Shown: one piece after another, positions 16,928-25,812 of the stretch | Layout of the letters: each line of letters begins with the position of its first letter | Position numbering within the stretch: position 1 is the stretch's first letter | Source of the DNA: Miniphocaeibacter sp012841535 | GTDB taxonomy: Bacteria > Bacillota > Clostridia > Tissierellales > Peptoniphilaceae | Assembly (NCBI RefSeq): GCF_049274025.1 | Contig: NZ_JBASRV010000049.1 | Strand: one strand, 5' to 3' | DNA: 64,000 bases | Program-made: the position numbers and the translations under genes | Notes under the pieces: generated by a model | What the model saw: only the letters and a program-made list of their open reading frames with translations | What the model was told of the DNA's origin: nothing | The model's database searches: none

Positions 16928-17590
16928 ATCAATCTCCCTTCTTTAAATCAAATAGTATTTATTATTACTATTAATAAGTTTATCTTGTTTCTTTTTTTCT
17001 TATTATTTAGTTTCTATCATGTTTAGTATAAAGCTAGCCTATTTAGAGTAGCCTATCCCTAAGTTCTGCATTCTCATTTGTTAACAGATTTCCGTATTTT
17101 TATTAAGTTTTATAATTTAGATGTAAAAAACGATATAATATTTAATAAAGTAAGTTACAGTAAAAGAACAGTTTATAAAAAGAAAATCCCTTTGTTGAGG
17201 AAAATAGCATATGAAGAACCTATCTATGCTGATGAAGATAAAGAAAGCTATGGTAAGTTGACACATATATACTTATAGATTTTTGACTAAAAACTATGGG
17301 TATGAATATTATAAACACAAAAATCCAAGATGGAGATGTTATATTTATAATAAAACAAGCTATAGAAAATAACCGTGAATTGCCGCAATTATAATTGGTG
17401 ATGAAGCTATTCTAAAGAGTAAAACATATAAAAGATAAAAATATTGTTGTTTTAAAATCATAAAACCCAAAATATGAAACAATGGTTTGTTTTAATGATG
17501 AGCTTTCTAGCCTTAAAATTATAGATAGAGCAATAACCTTTCAAGGTGACATTTTTAATAAATTCTAGCAAGTTATAATAGGAGGATAAA
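16928..17590. other. Decayed or non-coding stretch
   Basis: About 660 bp with no convincing intact gene. A 66-codon open frame at 17078-17278 (plus) begins without an RBS. Two further short coding-like pieces follow in other frames: RFLTKNYGYEYYKHKNPRW near 17278-17335, and CFNDELSSLKIIDRAITFQG near 17487-17550, which ends at a TAG just before the next lipoprotein RBS. The pieces read like fragments of one or more degraded genes. No family was recognised. Confidence 0.45.
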
Positions 17591-18127
17591 ATGAAAAAGA
17601 AATTATTAATCTTAATTCTAATTATTGTTTTTAATCTATCTGCTTGTAGTAATAAGAACGATTTAAATAAAGACAATAATTTAGAAACGAATGCAATTAA
17701 TACCGAAAATGTTGAATCAACAGAAGCCACTAATCCAACTGAAATAATAGAAATAACAGAGGTGACTGAAGCTTCAACTATAGAAAAAACTGATAATTCT
17801 TCAGATAATGCCTTTACTAATTCAATTAACACAAAAGATTTAACCCATAATCAATTTGAAGATTGGGTTGTTAGCGTTCTTAAATATAGGGAATCTACTC
17901 CTGAATGGTCTTTTTTAACTGAAAGTCCTTATATGATACTAATAGACCATGATGGATTTCAATGGAACGCTGTAATAAAACAAGATAGTATTGATGGATT
18001 AAACGTTACCACAATCACTACTTTTAGAATAAATAATAATGGATATTTAGAAGAATACGATGTTGCTGATGATAGTTATTTTACAATTGCTACAGAATAT
18101 GGAGATCATGGCATTTTGCCTGATTAA
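17591..18127 (+). CDS. Predicted lipoprotein, function unknown
   Basis: 178 residues: MKKKLLILI signal peptide with lipobox LSAC (Cys19), a long Asn/Thr/Glu-rich linker (about 20-80), and a compact C-terminal domain of about 95 residues with several aromatic residues (EDWVVSVLKYRES, PEWSFLTESPYMIL). RBS AGGAGG. It is followed 31 bp later by the CWB2 surface protein gene. The signal peptide and linker style match the lipoprotein at 13949, but the C-terminal domains differ. Confidence 0.8.
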   Translation: MKKKLLILILIIVFNLSACSNKNDLNKDNNLETNAINTENVESTEATNPTEIIEITEVTEASTIEKTDNSSDNAFTNSINTKDLTHNQFEDWVVSVLKYRESTPEWSFLTESPYMILIDHDGFQWNAVIKQDSIDGLNVTTITTFRINNNGYLEEYDVADDSYFTIATEYGDHGILPD

Positions 18128-18158
18128 AATATAAAACAAATAATATTTGGAGGAATTT

Positions 18159-19592
18159 ATGAAAAAGAAAATTTTAAGTTTAGTATTGGCTACAACCTTA
18201 ACTGTATCATCTTTAATTCCAGTTACGTCTTTAGCTGATACAAGAGAGTTAAATGTAACAAGAATTGCAGGTGCAGGAAGATATGAGACAGCAGTAGAAG
18301 CTAGTAAGGCAACTTTTGACAAATCAAAATACGCAGTTGTAGCAAGTGGAGAGAAGTTTGCAGATGCATTAGTTGGAGGCACTCTAGCAGTTCAAATAGA
18401 AGCTCCAATTCTATTGGTCGGAAAAGATAACCTTCCAAGTGTAGTTTCTAGCGAAATTAAAAGACTGGAAGTTGAGAAAGTATATTTATTAGGAGGAACT
18501 TCTACAATATCTGCTGGTGTTGAAAACTCTCTAAAACTACTAGGAGTTTCTGTTGAAAGATTGGCTGGAAATGACAGATTGGGTACAGCAAAAAAAATAG
18601 CCACTACTAGATTTAAACTTCTTGGAAATCCTATTACTGAAAAAGAAGTTGAAGAATCCGGAATTGCTGTAATAGATGGTAACCATTTTGCTGATGCCTT
18701 ATCTGCAGCCCCATTAGTAGGTCAATTTAATTTCGACCGTGGAGATGGTGTTCGTTCTACAACTTCCTTACTTCCTTACAAATCTACAATGAAACCTTAT
18801 ATGATTTTTGGAGGAACAAACTCAATCCCATATATAGATATTAGCTCTTTTGACTTCCCAAGTTTTTATAGATTTGCTGGAAAAGACAGATACGCTACTG
18901 CTGTAGGAGTTGCAGATTCTTATAAGGAAAATTTCAATATAGATATAGACACAATTGTTCTAGTAGACGGAACAAAATTTCCTGATGCTTTAGCATCTGC
19001 ACCAGTTGCAAGCATGAATAATGGAGCAATATTATTAACTCATCCAACCAACTTTAGTGAAGCTACTAAAAATTACATCAACAATAATCCTAATATTGAA
19101 AATGTAATTATAGTTGGAGGAGAAAAATCTGTTTCTAAAAATATAGAAAAGGAGTTAAGAGGTGAACTTGCACCAACACCGGCTCCAGTTGAAAATAATT
19201 TTGATAAATTAGATAAGGGTTTACAGGCGTTTTTGATGACTAGTATCTCAGATGAAAGAGTGTTTGAAAGTAGAAATCTAGACTATATGGAATTTTATTA
19301 CGAGATAAAAGATAATAATATATACACTTTTTTAACAAGTGGAGTTGGCTCTGGCCACCCAGCTAATAAGTTTATAGTAAATAAAGATTCCATAACATAC
19401 AAGAATAGTGTTGTATTTGGAATTGATGAAATAAAAGTCTACAACGGACAAGACAAAACTGTTACAAAAAATGATCTGTATGATGAGTATTTAAAGTATA
19501 AAAAAGATTATGATACTGCAACCAATAAAATAAAATCATTGAAAGAATTGAATACAGATTTTGTTAAAATGATAGAAGACTCTATTAGATAG
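18159..19592 (+). CDS. Secreted cell-wall-binding protein with CWB2 (PF04122) repeats
   Basis: 477 residues with a Sec signal peptide (probable cleavage after SLA, residue 26) and three CWB2-type modules (about 31-125, 126-225, 226-340). Each starts with an RIAGAGRYETA / RLAGNDRLGTA / RFAGKDRYATA motif and carries a VYLLGG, MIFGG or VIIVGG strand. CWB2 modules anchor proteins non-covalently to wall polymers in clostridia. A short Pro-rich linker (APTPAP) leads to a C-terminal domain of about 130 residues with no recognised family. The start at 18159 follows GGAGG; an in-frame TTG at 18147 overlaps that site and is rejected. Confidence 0.92.
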   Translation: MKKKILSLVLATTLTVSSLIPVTSLADTRELNVTRIAGAGRYETAVEASKATFDKSKYAVVASGEKFADALVGGTLAVQIEAPILLVGKDNLPSVVSSEIKRLEVEKVYLLGGTSTISAGVENSLKLLGVSVERLAGNDRLGTAKKIATTRFKLLGNPITEKEVEESGIAVIDGNHFADALSAAPLVGQFNFDRGDGVRSTTSLLPYKSTMKPYMIFGGTNSIPYIDISSFDFPSFYRFAGKDRYATAVGVADSYKENFNIDIDTIVLVDGTKFPDALASAPVASMNNGAILLTHPTNFSEATKNYINNNPNIENVIIVGGEKSVSKNIEKELRGELAPTPAPVENNFDKLDKGLQAFLMTSISDERVFESRNLDYMEFYYEIKDNNIYTFLTSGVGSGHPANKFIVNKDSITYKNSVVFGIDEIKVYNGQDKTVTKNDLYDEYLKYKKDYDTATNKIKSLKELNTDFVKMIEDSIR

Positions 19593-19604
19593 ATAAAATA
19601 AAAA

Positions 19605-19626
19605 GCCCCTCATGTTACAGCATGAA
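19605..19626 (+). other. Possible half of a disrupted terminator
   Basis: AAAAAGCCCCTCATG-ttacag-CATGA: the left arm looks like the usual GC-rich arm of a terminator for the surface-protein gene, but only CATGA of the right arm remains. The expected GGGGCTTTTT is missing and AT-rich DNA plus a recombinase remnant follow. The missing arm may have been lost when the element inserted. Confidence 0.4.
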
Positions 19627-19637
19627 TAATTTATAAA

Positions 19638-19694
19638 AAAGGATATATGGTATATGCCCTAGTCTAAACAACTATAATATACCATATATCCTTT
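19638..19694. repeat. Perfect 18-bp inverted repeat upstream of recombinase remnant
   Basis: AAAGGATATATGGTATAT and its exact complement ATATACCATATATCCTTT are separated by 21 nt. The repeat lies 20 bp before the recombinase remnant. It could be a terminator for the upstream gene or a recombinase-associated site. Confidence 0.7.
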
Positions 19695-19714
19695 ACTTTT
19701 ATTAAGAAGGAACA

Positions 19715-20200
19715 ATGAAAAAAGCAGTGGCATATGCTAGATTTTCTAGTGATAATCAAAGAGAAGAAAGTATTGATGCACAGTTAAGAGCAATTGAAGA
19801 ATATGCACAAAGAAATAATATTTTACTAATTGATAAATATATAGATAAATTATATGAACATTTAACAACTACTATATCAGGTCAGGAAAAAGAATTTCTT
19901 GTATTAAAAGAGCAATTAAAAAAATTAGATACTGAGGAAGAAGTTTTAAATAATGCAATTTTAAATGGTGTTATGAATCAAGGTATCGTTGATAAAAACA
20001 ATAGCATACAGAAGCGTAAAAAAGCCATTGGAGAGCAATTATTGAATTTTAAGACATATTCCATACTCTAAAGATGAAATAAGGGGATTTATGTATCAAT
20101 TTAACGATTTTAAAAATCTTACAAATGAGGATAAAAAAACTCTACTCAGTATATTTATATACCAAGTAGAATTATTTGATGACACTATGAACATAAAAAT
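19715..20200 (+). pseudogene. Internally deleted and frameshifted large serine recombinase
   Basis: The first about 45 residues are a clear serine recombinase N-terminus (AVAYARFSSDNQREESIDAQ then a helix and LIDKYID). Without the rest of the catalytic domain or the recombinase domain, the frame jumps to the C-terminal coiled coil (KLYEHLTTTISGQEKEFLVL onward). The frame stops at 20069-20071. In another frame the C-terminus continues (SKDEIRGFMYQFNDFKNL, then LLSIFIYQVELFDD), so there is also a frameshift near 20060. About 300 residues are missing compared with normal proteins of about 500. It abuts the 3' end of tRNA-Pro, suggesting a deleted integrative element. Confidence 0.85.
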
Positions 20201-20236
20201 AAATACCCAACCTTTCAATCGAAAAGTCGGGTATAC
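20196..20236 (-). terminator. Terminator of tRNA-Pro
   Basis: On the minus strand TACCCGAC...TTTTCGATTGAAA...GTTGGGTA forms a long stem followed by TTTATTTTT, starting seven bases after the tRNA 3' end. It overlaps the last codons of the recombinase remnant on the other strand. Confidence 0.75.
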
Positions 20237-20239
20237 AGA

Positions 20240-20316
20240 TGGTCGGGGTGAGAGGATTTGAACCCCCGGCCCCATGGTCCCAAACCACGTGCGCTACCGG
20301 ACTGCGCCACACCCCG
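20240..20316 (-). tRNA. tRNA-Pro (anticodon UGG), CCA encoded
   Basis: 77 nt on the minus strand. The acceptor stem CGGGGTG pairs with CACCCCG, the discriminator is A and CCA is encoded. The anticodon loop TTTGGGA gives UGG, and the T-arm carries GGTTCAAATCC. It reads CCN proline codons. A serine recombinase remnant sits directly beyond its 3' end. Confidence 0.97.
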
Positions 20317-20346
20317 ACGAAGTCATCATCAACTGACGACTTTTTT

Positions 20347-20375
20347 ATTATAATACAGATTTTAAAATAATGCAA
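20347..20375 (-). promoter_or_regulatory. Promoter of tRNA-Pro
   Basis: Minus strand: -35 TTGCAT (20370-20375), 17-nt spacer, -10 TATAAT (20347-20352), about 30 bp upstream of the mature tRNA. Confidence 0.7.
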
Positions 20376-20394
20376 GCTTTTTTTTAAAGTTTTT

Positions 20395-21468
20395 TTAAAT
20401 ATTTTGCATTTTTTCCAATTTATTGCTACCAAACGTTAATAATACAAGGGTCATAAGCAATATTGGAATTAAATTAATTAAATTATTTGTTTCTACTGTT
20501 ATTATAATCCAATATAAAGGATTTAAGTAAAATAAATACTCAGCCCAATTAGGAATATTAACATTATTAAAATATAGTACTGATGTTATAAAAAACATTA
20601 TTCCTACTACAAGGGGTACCATTGAAAGTACTATTTCTTTTTTAGCTAGTCTGGTAATTAATATTACAAATGATAATGAATAGGCAGAAATTGAAAATAT
20701 CATTAAAATTAATCTAAAATATTCCATGTTTTCTGTTTGTAGAACCTTAAACCCTATTGCTGTCATTATAGTAAATATAGTCCCTACTAAGGTTAAATAA
20801 CTTAAAAATATTACAAATATATTTGTAAAGCTTTTATTTGGTGAAATCAATATTCTACTTAAAACTCTTGTCTTACTTATATTTATAATATCCTGTCCTA
20901 TTTGACCTATAAAAGATATTATAAAAAAGCAACATAACATTAAAATAATCAAAGAATATCCATTTACATCTGTTTTATTATTTACAGTTTTAATATTTAC
21001 TTCAGATTGTATGTTTAAAGACTCAACATCTATATTATTCGTTTTAAGATAGTTTTTCTCTAATAATTCACCTATTTTGTCGTTAATCAATTTATCTTCT
21101 ATTTGCACACCTGAATCATCTACAAATAGTTTTTCAATTTTAGGGAATTTATTGTTTTCTAAATCCTTTGAAAAGTTTTCCCCTATTAAATAAACTATAC
21201 TTACATCATAGTTTTCCAATAGCTTAGTTGCCTCTTGTCTATTTTTTATTATATTAGGATTTTCTCCAAAAACCTCAAGTAGTTCTTCATATTTATTTCC
21301 AGTGTCTTCTACTACTATTCCATAAGTATTATAAGACATTCCGCTATTATTAAACATAAAGAAATATAGTAAGTACATGAAAGCAGGCACAATTACAAAA
21401 ATGAACCAAATCTTTGGACTTTTTATTAGTCTTTTTATATTTGCATAATAATTATTTAATAATTTCAT
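20395..21468 (-). CDS. ABC-2 type permease of second Lnr-like module
   Basis: 357 residues, N-terminal helix (about 18-38), external domain to about 165, then about five C-terminal helices including the GQIGQDIINISKTRVLSRIL cytosolic segment characteristic of ABC2_membrane_3 permeases. It is the last gene of ATPase-permease-permease and overlaps the preceding permease by 17 nt. Topology and order match the permeases at 10396 and 11492, so the two operons are paralogous systems. Confidence 0.9.
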   Translation of the reverse strand: MKLLNNYYANIKRLIKSPKIWFIFVIVPAFMYLLYFFMFNNSGMSYNTYGIVVEDTGNKYEELLEVFGENPNIIKNRQEATKLLENYDVSIVYLIGENFSKDLENNKFPKIEKLFVDDSGVQIEDKLINDKIGELLEKNYLKTNNIDVESLNIQSEVNIKTVNNKTDVNGYSLIILMLCCFFIISFIGQIGQDIINISKTRVLSRILISPNKSFTNIFVIFLSYLTLVGTIFTIMTAIGFKVLQTENMEYFRLILMIFSISAYSLSFVILITRLAKKEIVLSMVPLVVGIMFFITSVLYFNNVNIPNWAEYLFYLNPLYWIIITVETNNLINLIPILLMTLVLLTFGSNKLEKMQNI

Positions 21469-22618
21469 AATTACCCCCTATTCTTTCTTTTTCTTTAATT
21501 GTTATAATAATTAGTGAAATAATAATACATATGATTATTACTATTATATGAGGAATAAATGTTTTTAATGAAATATTATTATTAAAAGCACTCATTAAAG
21601 GATCTAAGAATATTACATTTAAATTAATATTACTTAGTTTTTCCATTATAGTTCCGGAAAATAATTTATCAACAGGTCCTATCATACCACCAAAAACCAA
21701 TTGTAAATACATTGCTATATTTGCTAAAATCATCGCAACTTCTTTTTTTATGTTATTTAATAGAAATATTATAAAGCCTACTGTTATTGAAATAACTAGT
21801 ATTGATAATATATACATACCGAAATTTTCCATAAATGCCTTAGCTAAAATTCTATATATTAACATGTAAATAAGGGCAAAAAGTACTAGTATAAAAGAAT
21901 CCCCCAATGTATCTACTAATTTGTACTTAATTTTATTTACCGGTAGCATATCTATTCTTTGAAAAAGCGCTGTTGTTTCTGATAGTTTTTTACTACTTAC
22001 TACTGCAGATAAAAGATAGTTTAAAAATAAAAACTGCATTAATGTCATTGCATAAAAACTTTGACTTGTTAATTTTGATGATGATTCTATTTTTTTATTT
22101 TCTAAAAAGACAGTATTTTGCATTTGCGTTAAATCGTTAAAAACTTGTGCTTTTAAATTTACTTCACTTAATGATTCCGATATTTTATTATTTTCTATTG
22201 ATTTTACTATTCCCTTACCTACTGAATTTAAAATACTTTCTATTGTTTCCAAACCATATATACTAGAATTATCTTCTATAGTTTCAATTGTTATATTAAA
22301 TTTACCATTTTCTAATATTTCATTTTCAAATTCTTCAGGGATTGTAATTAAATGATCTCCTTTGTCTTCAACTTTAAAGAATTTTTTCATTTCTTTATCT
22401 TTAAATATTTTTTCTAATAGTTTAGAATACTCTGAATTGTCTTTATCCTTAATTGTTATACTTAATGGGTTTATTTCAATTTCCCCTGAAAATAAACTGG
22501 TATTTGCATTTGAAAGTAACAAGGAAAGCCCAATAGGCATAACTAAAAATGTAAAGAAATAGCTTGCAAAATTTTTCTTTATAGTACTATAAAATTGTTT
22601 AAGAGTTGCTATTATCAT
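21452..22618 (-). CDS. ABC-2 type permease of second Lnr-like module
   Basis: 388 residues with one N-terminal helix (about 15-38), a large extracytoplasmic domain, and C-terminal helices from about 190. A conserved LFQRIDMLPVNKIKYKLVD segment links the first two helices of the C-terminal bundle, and GGMIGPVDKLFSGTIMEKLS lies in the re-entrant region. It starts 8 nt downstream of the ATPase gene and probably forms a heterodimer with the 20395 product. Confidence 0.9.
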   Translation of the reverse strand: MIIATLKQFYSTIKKNFASYFFTFLVMPIGLSLLLSNANTSLFSGEIEINPLSITIKDKDNSEYSKLLEKIFKDKEMKKFFKVEDKGDHLITIPEEFENEILENGKFNITIETIEDNSSIYGLETIESILNSVGKGIVKSIENNKISESLSEVNLKAQVFNDLTQMQNTVFLENKKIESSSKLTSQSFYAMTLMQFLFLNYLLSAVVSSKKLSETTALFQRIDMLPVNKIKYKLVDTLGDSFILVLFALIYMLIYRILAKAFMENFGMYILSILVISITVGFIIFLLNNIKKEVAMILANIAMYLQLVFGGMIGPVDKLFSGTIMEKLSNINLNVIFLDPLMSAFNNNISLKTFIPHIIVIIICIIISLIIITIKEKERIGGNYEIIK

Positions 22619-22626
22619 AAAATCAC

Positions 22627-23562
22627 CTAATCCCTTAGTTTCTTTCCAGTAAGATTAAGAAATATTTCTTCAAGGTTTGAATCTTTTATGGTAAAGTTTT
22701 CTATTGTTAAATTTCTATTTTCTATTAGTTTAAATATATTTGTAAAGTTTAGTTCCTTCTTATTTACTTTAACTATTATTTTATTTTCATCAACTTCACT
22801 ATTTAAAACACCAGTTATTAAATTCAGTTCCTCTTGAATTCCATTTTCAATCCTATCTAAATATATAGTTAATATTGAACTACTTCCATACATTGTCTTT
22901 AACTCACTTTTCTCACCATAAGCAATTTCTTCACCTAGGTCTATAATAAATATTTTATTACATAAGGCTTCTATTTCTTCCATATAATGTGATGTATAAA
23001 TTATTGTTGTACCTTCTTTATTAATTTTTCTTAAATAATCAAATATATTATTTCTAGATTGTGCATCTACACCTACTGTTGGTTCATCTAAAATCAGAAG
23101 GTCTGGCTTATGTAAAACAGAACAACCTAAGTTTAATCTTCTTTTCATTCCACCAGAATATTTTTGAACTTGTTTTTTATCTTTAGGGTCAAGTCCTATT
23201 AGTTCCAAAACTTCTGTAATTCTCTCTTTTAAAACCTTCCCTTTTAGTCCATACATTCTTCCAAAATACTCTAAATTATCCTTGGCTGTTAAGTTTTCAA
23301 AAATCGCTAATTCTTGAGGAACAAGACCTATTCTTTTCTTTATTCCTATGCTGTTATTCTTATAATTCATGCCAAATAATTCTATACTTCCAGAATCCTG
23401 TCCCAGTAATCCACAAACTATTTGTATTAAAGTTGATTTTCCCGCTCCATTTGGCCCAATTAATCCAAATAAATCCCCTTCTTCTACTTCCATAGTTACA
23501 TTATTTAAAACTTTTTTATTATCATAAGATTTATTTATTTTTTCTACTTTTAAAATATTCAT
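22627..23562 (-). CDS. ABC transporter ATP-binding protein (LnrL type)
   Basis: A 311-residue ATPase, exactly the length of the paralogue at 9471. Walker A GPNGAGKST is at 36-44, and the signature YSGGMKRRLNLG, Walker B LLILDEPTVGVDAQSRN and H-loop TSHYMEE are all canonical. The DrrA-like C-terminal tail ends in NLTGKKLRD, near-identical to the paralogue's ending ITGRELRD. It powers the two permeases that follow. It is separated from the upstream response regulator by a terminator-like hairpin, so it may be transcribed both from its own promoter and by read-through. Confidence 0.94.
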   Translation of the reverse strand: MNILKVEKINKSYDNKKVLNNVTMEVEEGDLFGLIGPNGAGKSTLIQIVCGLLGQDSGSIELFGMNYKNNSIGIKKRIGLVPQELAIFENLTAKDNLEYFGRMYGLKGKVLKERITEVLELIGLDPKDKKQVQKYSGGMKRRLNLGCSVLHKPDLLILDEPTVGVDAQSRNNIFDYLRKINKEGTTIIYTSHYMEEIEALCNKIFIIDLGEEIAYGEKSELKTMYGSSSILTIYLDRIENGIQEELNLITGVLNSEVDENKIIVKVNKKELNFTNIFKLIENRNLTIENFTIKDSNLEEIFLNLTGKKLRD

Positions 23563-23624
23563 ATAATACCTCCTAAGTTATATATTACTAGATTATTATT
23601 AAATTAAATACTGCCTTTAGTAAC

Positions 23625-23653
23625 TAAAAAACCATGACTTTAGTCATGGTTTA
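23625..23653 (-). terminator. Hairpin between response regulator and ABC genes
   Basis: On the minus strand AACCATGAC-taaa-GTCATGGTT is followed by six T. It ends the kinase-regulator transcript. Its CATGAC/GTCATG symmetry could also serve as an operator for the regulator. Confidence 0.75.
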
Positions 23654-23656
23654 GCC

Positions 23657-24295
23657 TTATCTTAAATTGTTGTCATAAGCAAATATTACTATTTGGGTCC
23701 TATCTCTTAGTTCTAATTTTTGAAGAATTGAGGAGATATTGTTTTTAACCGTTCCTACAGATAAATATAATTGGTTAGCAATTTCTTGATTGCTGTAGCC
23801 TTCAGCTATAAGTTTAATTATTTCTAATTCTCTATTTGTTATCTTGTAATTATCTATATTTATTTCTTTTTTATTTGAATTCTTACTATTTAAGATTATT
23901 TCAGACACTTCACTGTTTAAAACTACATTTCCATAATAGGCCGATTTTATTCCACCTATTATGGATTCTGGATCACTATCCTTTAATAAATAGCCAGAAG
24001 CTCCTAAACTTATTGCTTCGTTTATATATTCTGTATCTTTAAATGTTGTAAGAATTAATATTTTTGTATTTCCTTTTCCATACTCATTAATTAATCTAAT
24101 AGCATCTATACCATTTGATTCTGGCATACGTATGTCTAGGAGAATTACATCTATTTCTTTTTCCTTAAATTTTTCAAATGCTTCTTTTCCTGAACTTGCC
24201 TCTTCAACAACTTCTATTTCATTATCTAATGTAATTAATATTTTTAAACCTTCCCTTATTAATTTTTCATCATCAACTAACATTACTTTTATCAT
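23657..24295 (-). CDS. NarL/LuxR-family response regulator (second module)
   Basis: 212 residues. The receiver domain has DDE at 8-10, phospho-acceptor Asp54 (LLDIRMPES) and Lys in LLKDSD. The C-terminal HTH contains REIEIIKLIAEGYSNQEIA-like sequence (here ELEIIKLIAEGYSNQEIA) and VGTVKNNISSILQKLELR. It overlaps the upstream kinase by 23 nt. The ABC operon directly downstream is the likely target. Here the genes are collinear, while in the 7.5-12.6 kb module they are divergent. Confidence 0.94.
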   Translation of the reverse strand: MIKVMLVDDEKLIREGLKILITLDNEIEVVEEASSGKEAFEKFKEKEIDVILLDIRMPESNGIDAIRLINEYGKGNTKILILTTFKDTEYINEAISLGASGYLLKDSDPESIIGGIKSAYYGNVVLNSEVSEIILNSKNSNKKEINIDNYKITNRELEIIKLIAEGYSNQEIANQLYLSVGTVKNNISSILQKLELRDRTQIVIFAYDNNLR

Positions 24296-25421
24296 ATTTA
24301 CCTCTATAAAAAGCTATATTAACAGAAAACCCCTTTTGTTTTCCTGTTTCTATTGTTAAACTTCCTTTATTTTCCTTAATTCTTTCTTCTAGGGCTGTTA
24401 ATCCAACTCCCTTTACTATTTTTTCTGAGCCAATACCATTATCTCTCATACTTAAAATTATTTCATCTTCTTTATAAAATAAATTAATATAGATTAAAGA
24501 AGCTTTTCCGTGTTTAATACTATTGGAAATAAATTCCCTTACTGCATTTAGAAAAACCTCTTCTATATTGTTTGGAACAGAATACCTTTTAGAAGAAAAT
24601 TTGAATTTAATATCTAAGCCAGTTAACTTAGAGTTTTGATTTATTATTTCTTGTATTAGGGTTATTAGTTCGTCTTTACCAACATTTTGTGGCTTTATCC
24701 TCCTTAGGACCCTTCGTATATCATTTAGTGCTTCTGTTGCATAATTTCTTAAATTACCACTTAATTCTGCTGCTTTATCTCCATCAATTTTTGCTATTTT
24801 TTCTATTGCTGATAATTGAATTATTATTGCTGAAAGTCTATGACCAACACTGTCGTGAATATCCCTAGATATTCTATTTCTTTCTTTATTTGTATAAATT
24901 TCTTCTAGAAGAATATCCTTGTTTCTGTGTTCATTAATTAATTCTTTCTTGTCTAAAATCAATTCATCAATTTTATTCTCCATTATTTTTATTTTTTTAT
25001 TCTGTCTTAAAGCATACCCTAGAGTAACAGAAAAAATAAAAACAATAATAAAACTAAATATTTTATATATATCAAAATTCAATCTTAAGTAATAGATAGC
25101 TATTACGACTATAGAAAGTAAATACAAAAGAGCCATAGGTATATTTAATTCCTTTAATATATCTAATATTGGATTGACCATATATATGGTAATAATGAAA
25201 ATATTTCCCCTAGCTAAATATATACCAAGTAAGATCTCCAACAATATTAAAACAATTTTTATATTTACATTAAATTTTTCATAATTTGTAAGATGGAAAA
25301 AAACAATATACAGTAATAATACAGAAAAATTTAATAATGACATACTCTTATTTAAAATGGCAAATACAAAAGCAAATATTATCATTAAATATCTTAATGT
25401 ATATTCTAAATATCTTGTCAT
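24273..25421 (-). CDS. Sensor histidine kinase (HisKA_3 type, second module)
   Basis: 382 residues. The N-terminal about 140 residues form an all-helical membrane region with no obvious external domain. A coiled linker leads to the HisKA_3 helix with His189 in RISRDIHDSVGHR and an HATPase_c domain (NAVREFISNSIKHG, DNGIGSEK, GVGLTALEERI). The start at 25421 has AAAGGA upstream; an in-frame ATG at 25454 lacks a binding site. Partner of the overlapping regulator. Confidence 0.92.
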   Translation of the reverse strand: MTRYLEYTLRYLMIIFAFVFAILNKSMSLLNFSVLLLYIVFFHLTNYEKFNVNIKIVLILLEILLGIYLARGNIFIITIYMVNPILDILKELNIPMALLYLLSIVVIAIYYLRLNFDIYKIFSFIIVFIFSVTLGYALRQNKKIKIMENKIDELILDKKELINEHRNKDILLEEIYTNKERNRISRDIHDSVGHRLSAIIIQLSAIEKIAKIDGDKAAELSGNLRNYATEALNDIRRVLRRIKPQNVGKDELITLIQEIINQNSKLTGLDIKFKFSSKRYSVPNNIEEVFLNAVREFISNSIKHGKASLIYINLFYKEDEIILSMRDNGIGSEKIVKGVGLTALEERIKENKGSLTIETGKQKGFSVNIAFYRGKYDKSNVS

Positions 25422-25454
25422 GTTTTTTCCTTTATTTTTTATTTTACAATTCAT

Positions 25455-25812
25455 TATAGTATAACAATATCTATCTTACTAATATTATTAAATTAATTCA
25501 ATCTATGTTCATTAAAATCTTATACTATTTTAACTTATCTGTAAGAAGTTATTCTCTTATAGATATTAGCTAATAAATTAACATGCTCTTATTTCCTAGT
25601 TTAACTATCTTCCTTTCTTCTTAATACCCTTCACAGTAATCCTTAAAGTAATTTTACCTATTTTTATAGATTTTATACTTTCTTACTATTCTAATTACTT
25701 CTATACATAACTTTTAAAAAATATTTTATAACTAGCTTAAAATTCTAATACTAAATAATTTGACAACTACTAGCTAATTTGAGATGCTAATATAGTTAAA
25801 GGAAGTGATAAA
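25455..25812. other. AT-rich divergent intergenic region
   Basis: About 360 bp between the divergent kinase and YczE-like genes. Two extended -10 elements can be read: TGtTATACT on the minus strand just upstream of the kinase, and TGcTAATAT (25785-25793) on the plus strand upstream of the YczE-like gene. A TTGACA at 25760 is 22 nt from the latter -10, too far for a normal pair. No gene, hairpin or repeat was recognised. Confidence 0.4.

Noticed and set aside
17078..17278. 66-codon open frame as a gene
   Set aside because: No RBS or plausible start context; looks like part of a decayed region.
20172..20432. 86-codon minus-strand open frame
   Set aside because: It is translation through the tRNA-Pro gene and its flanks.
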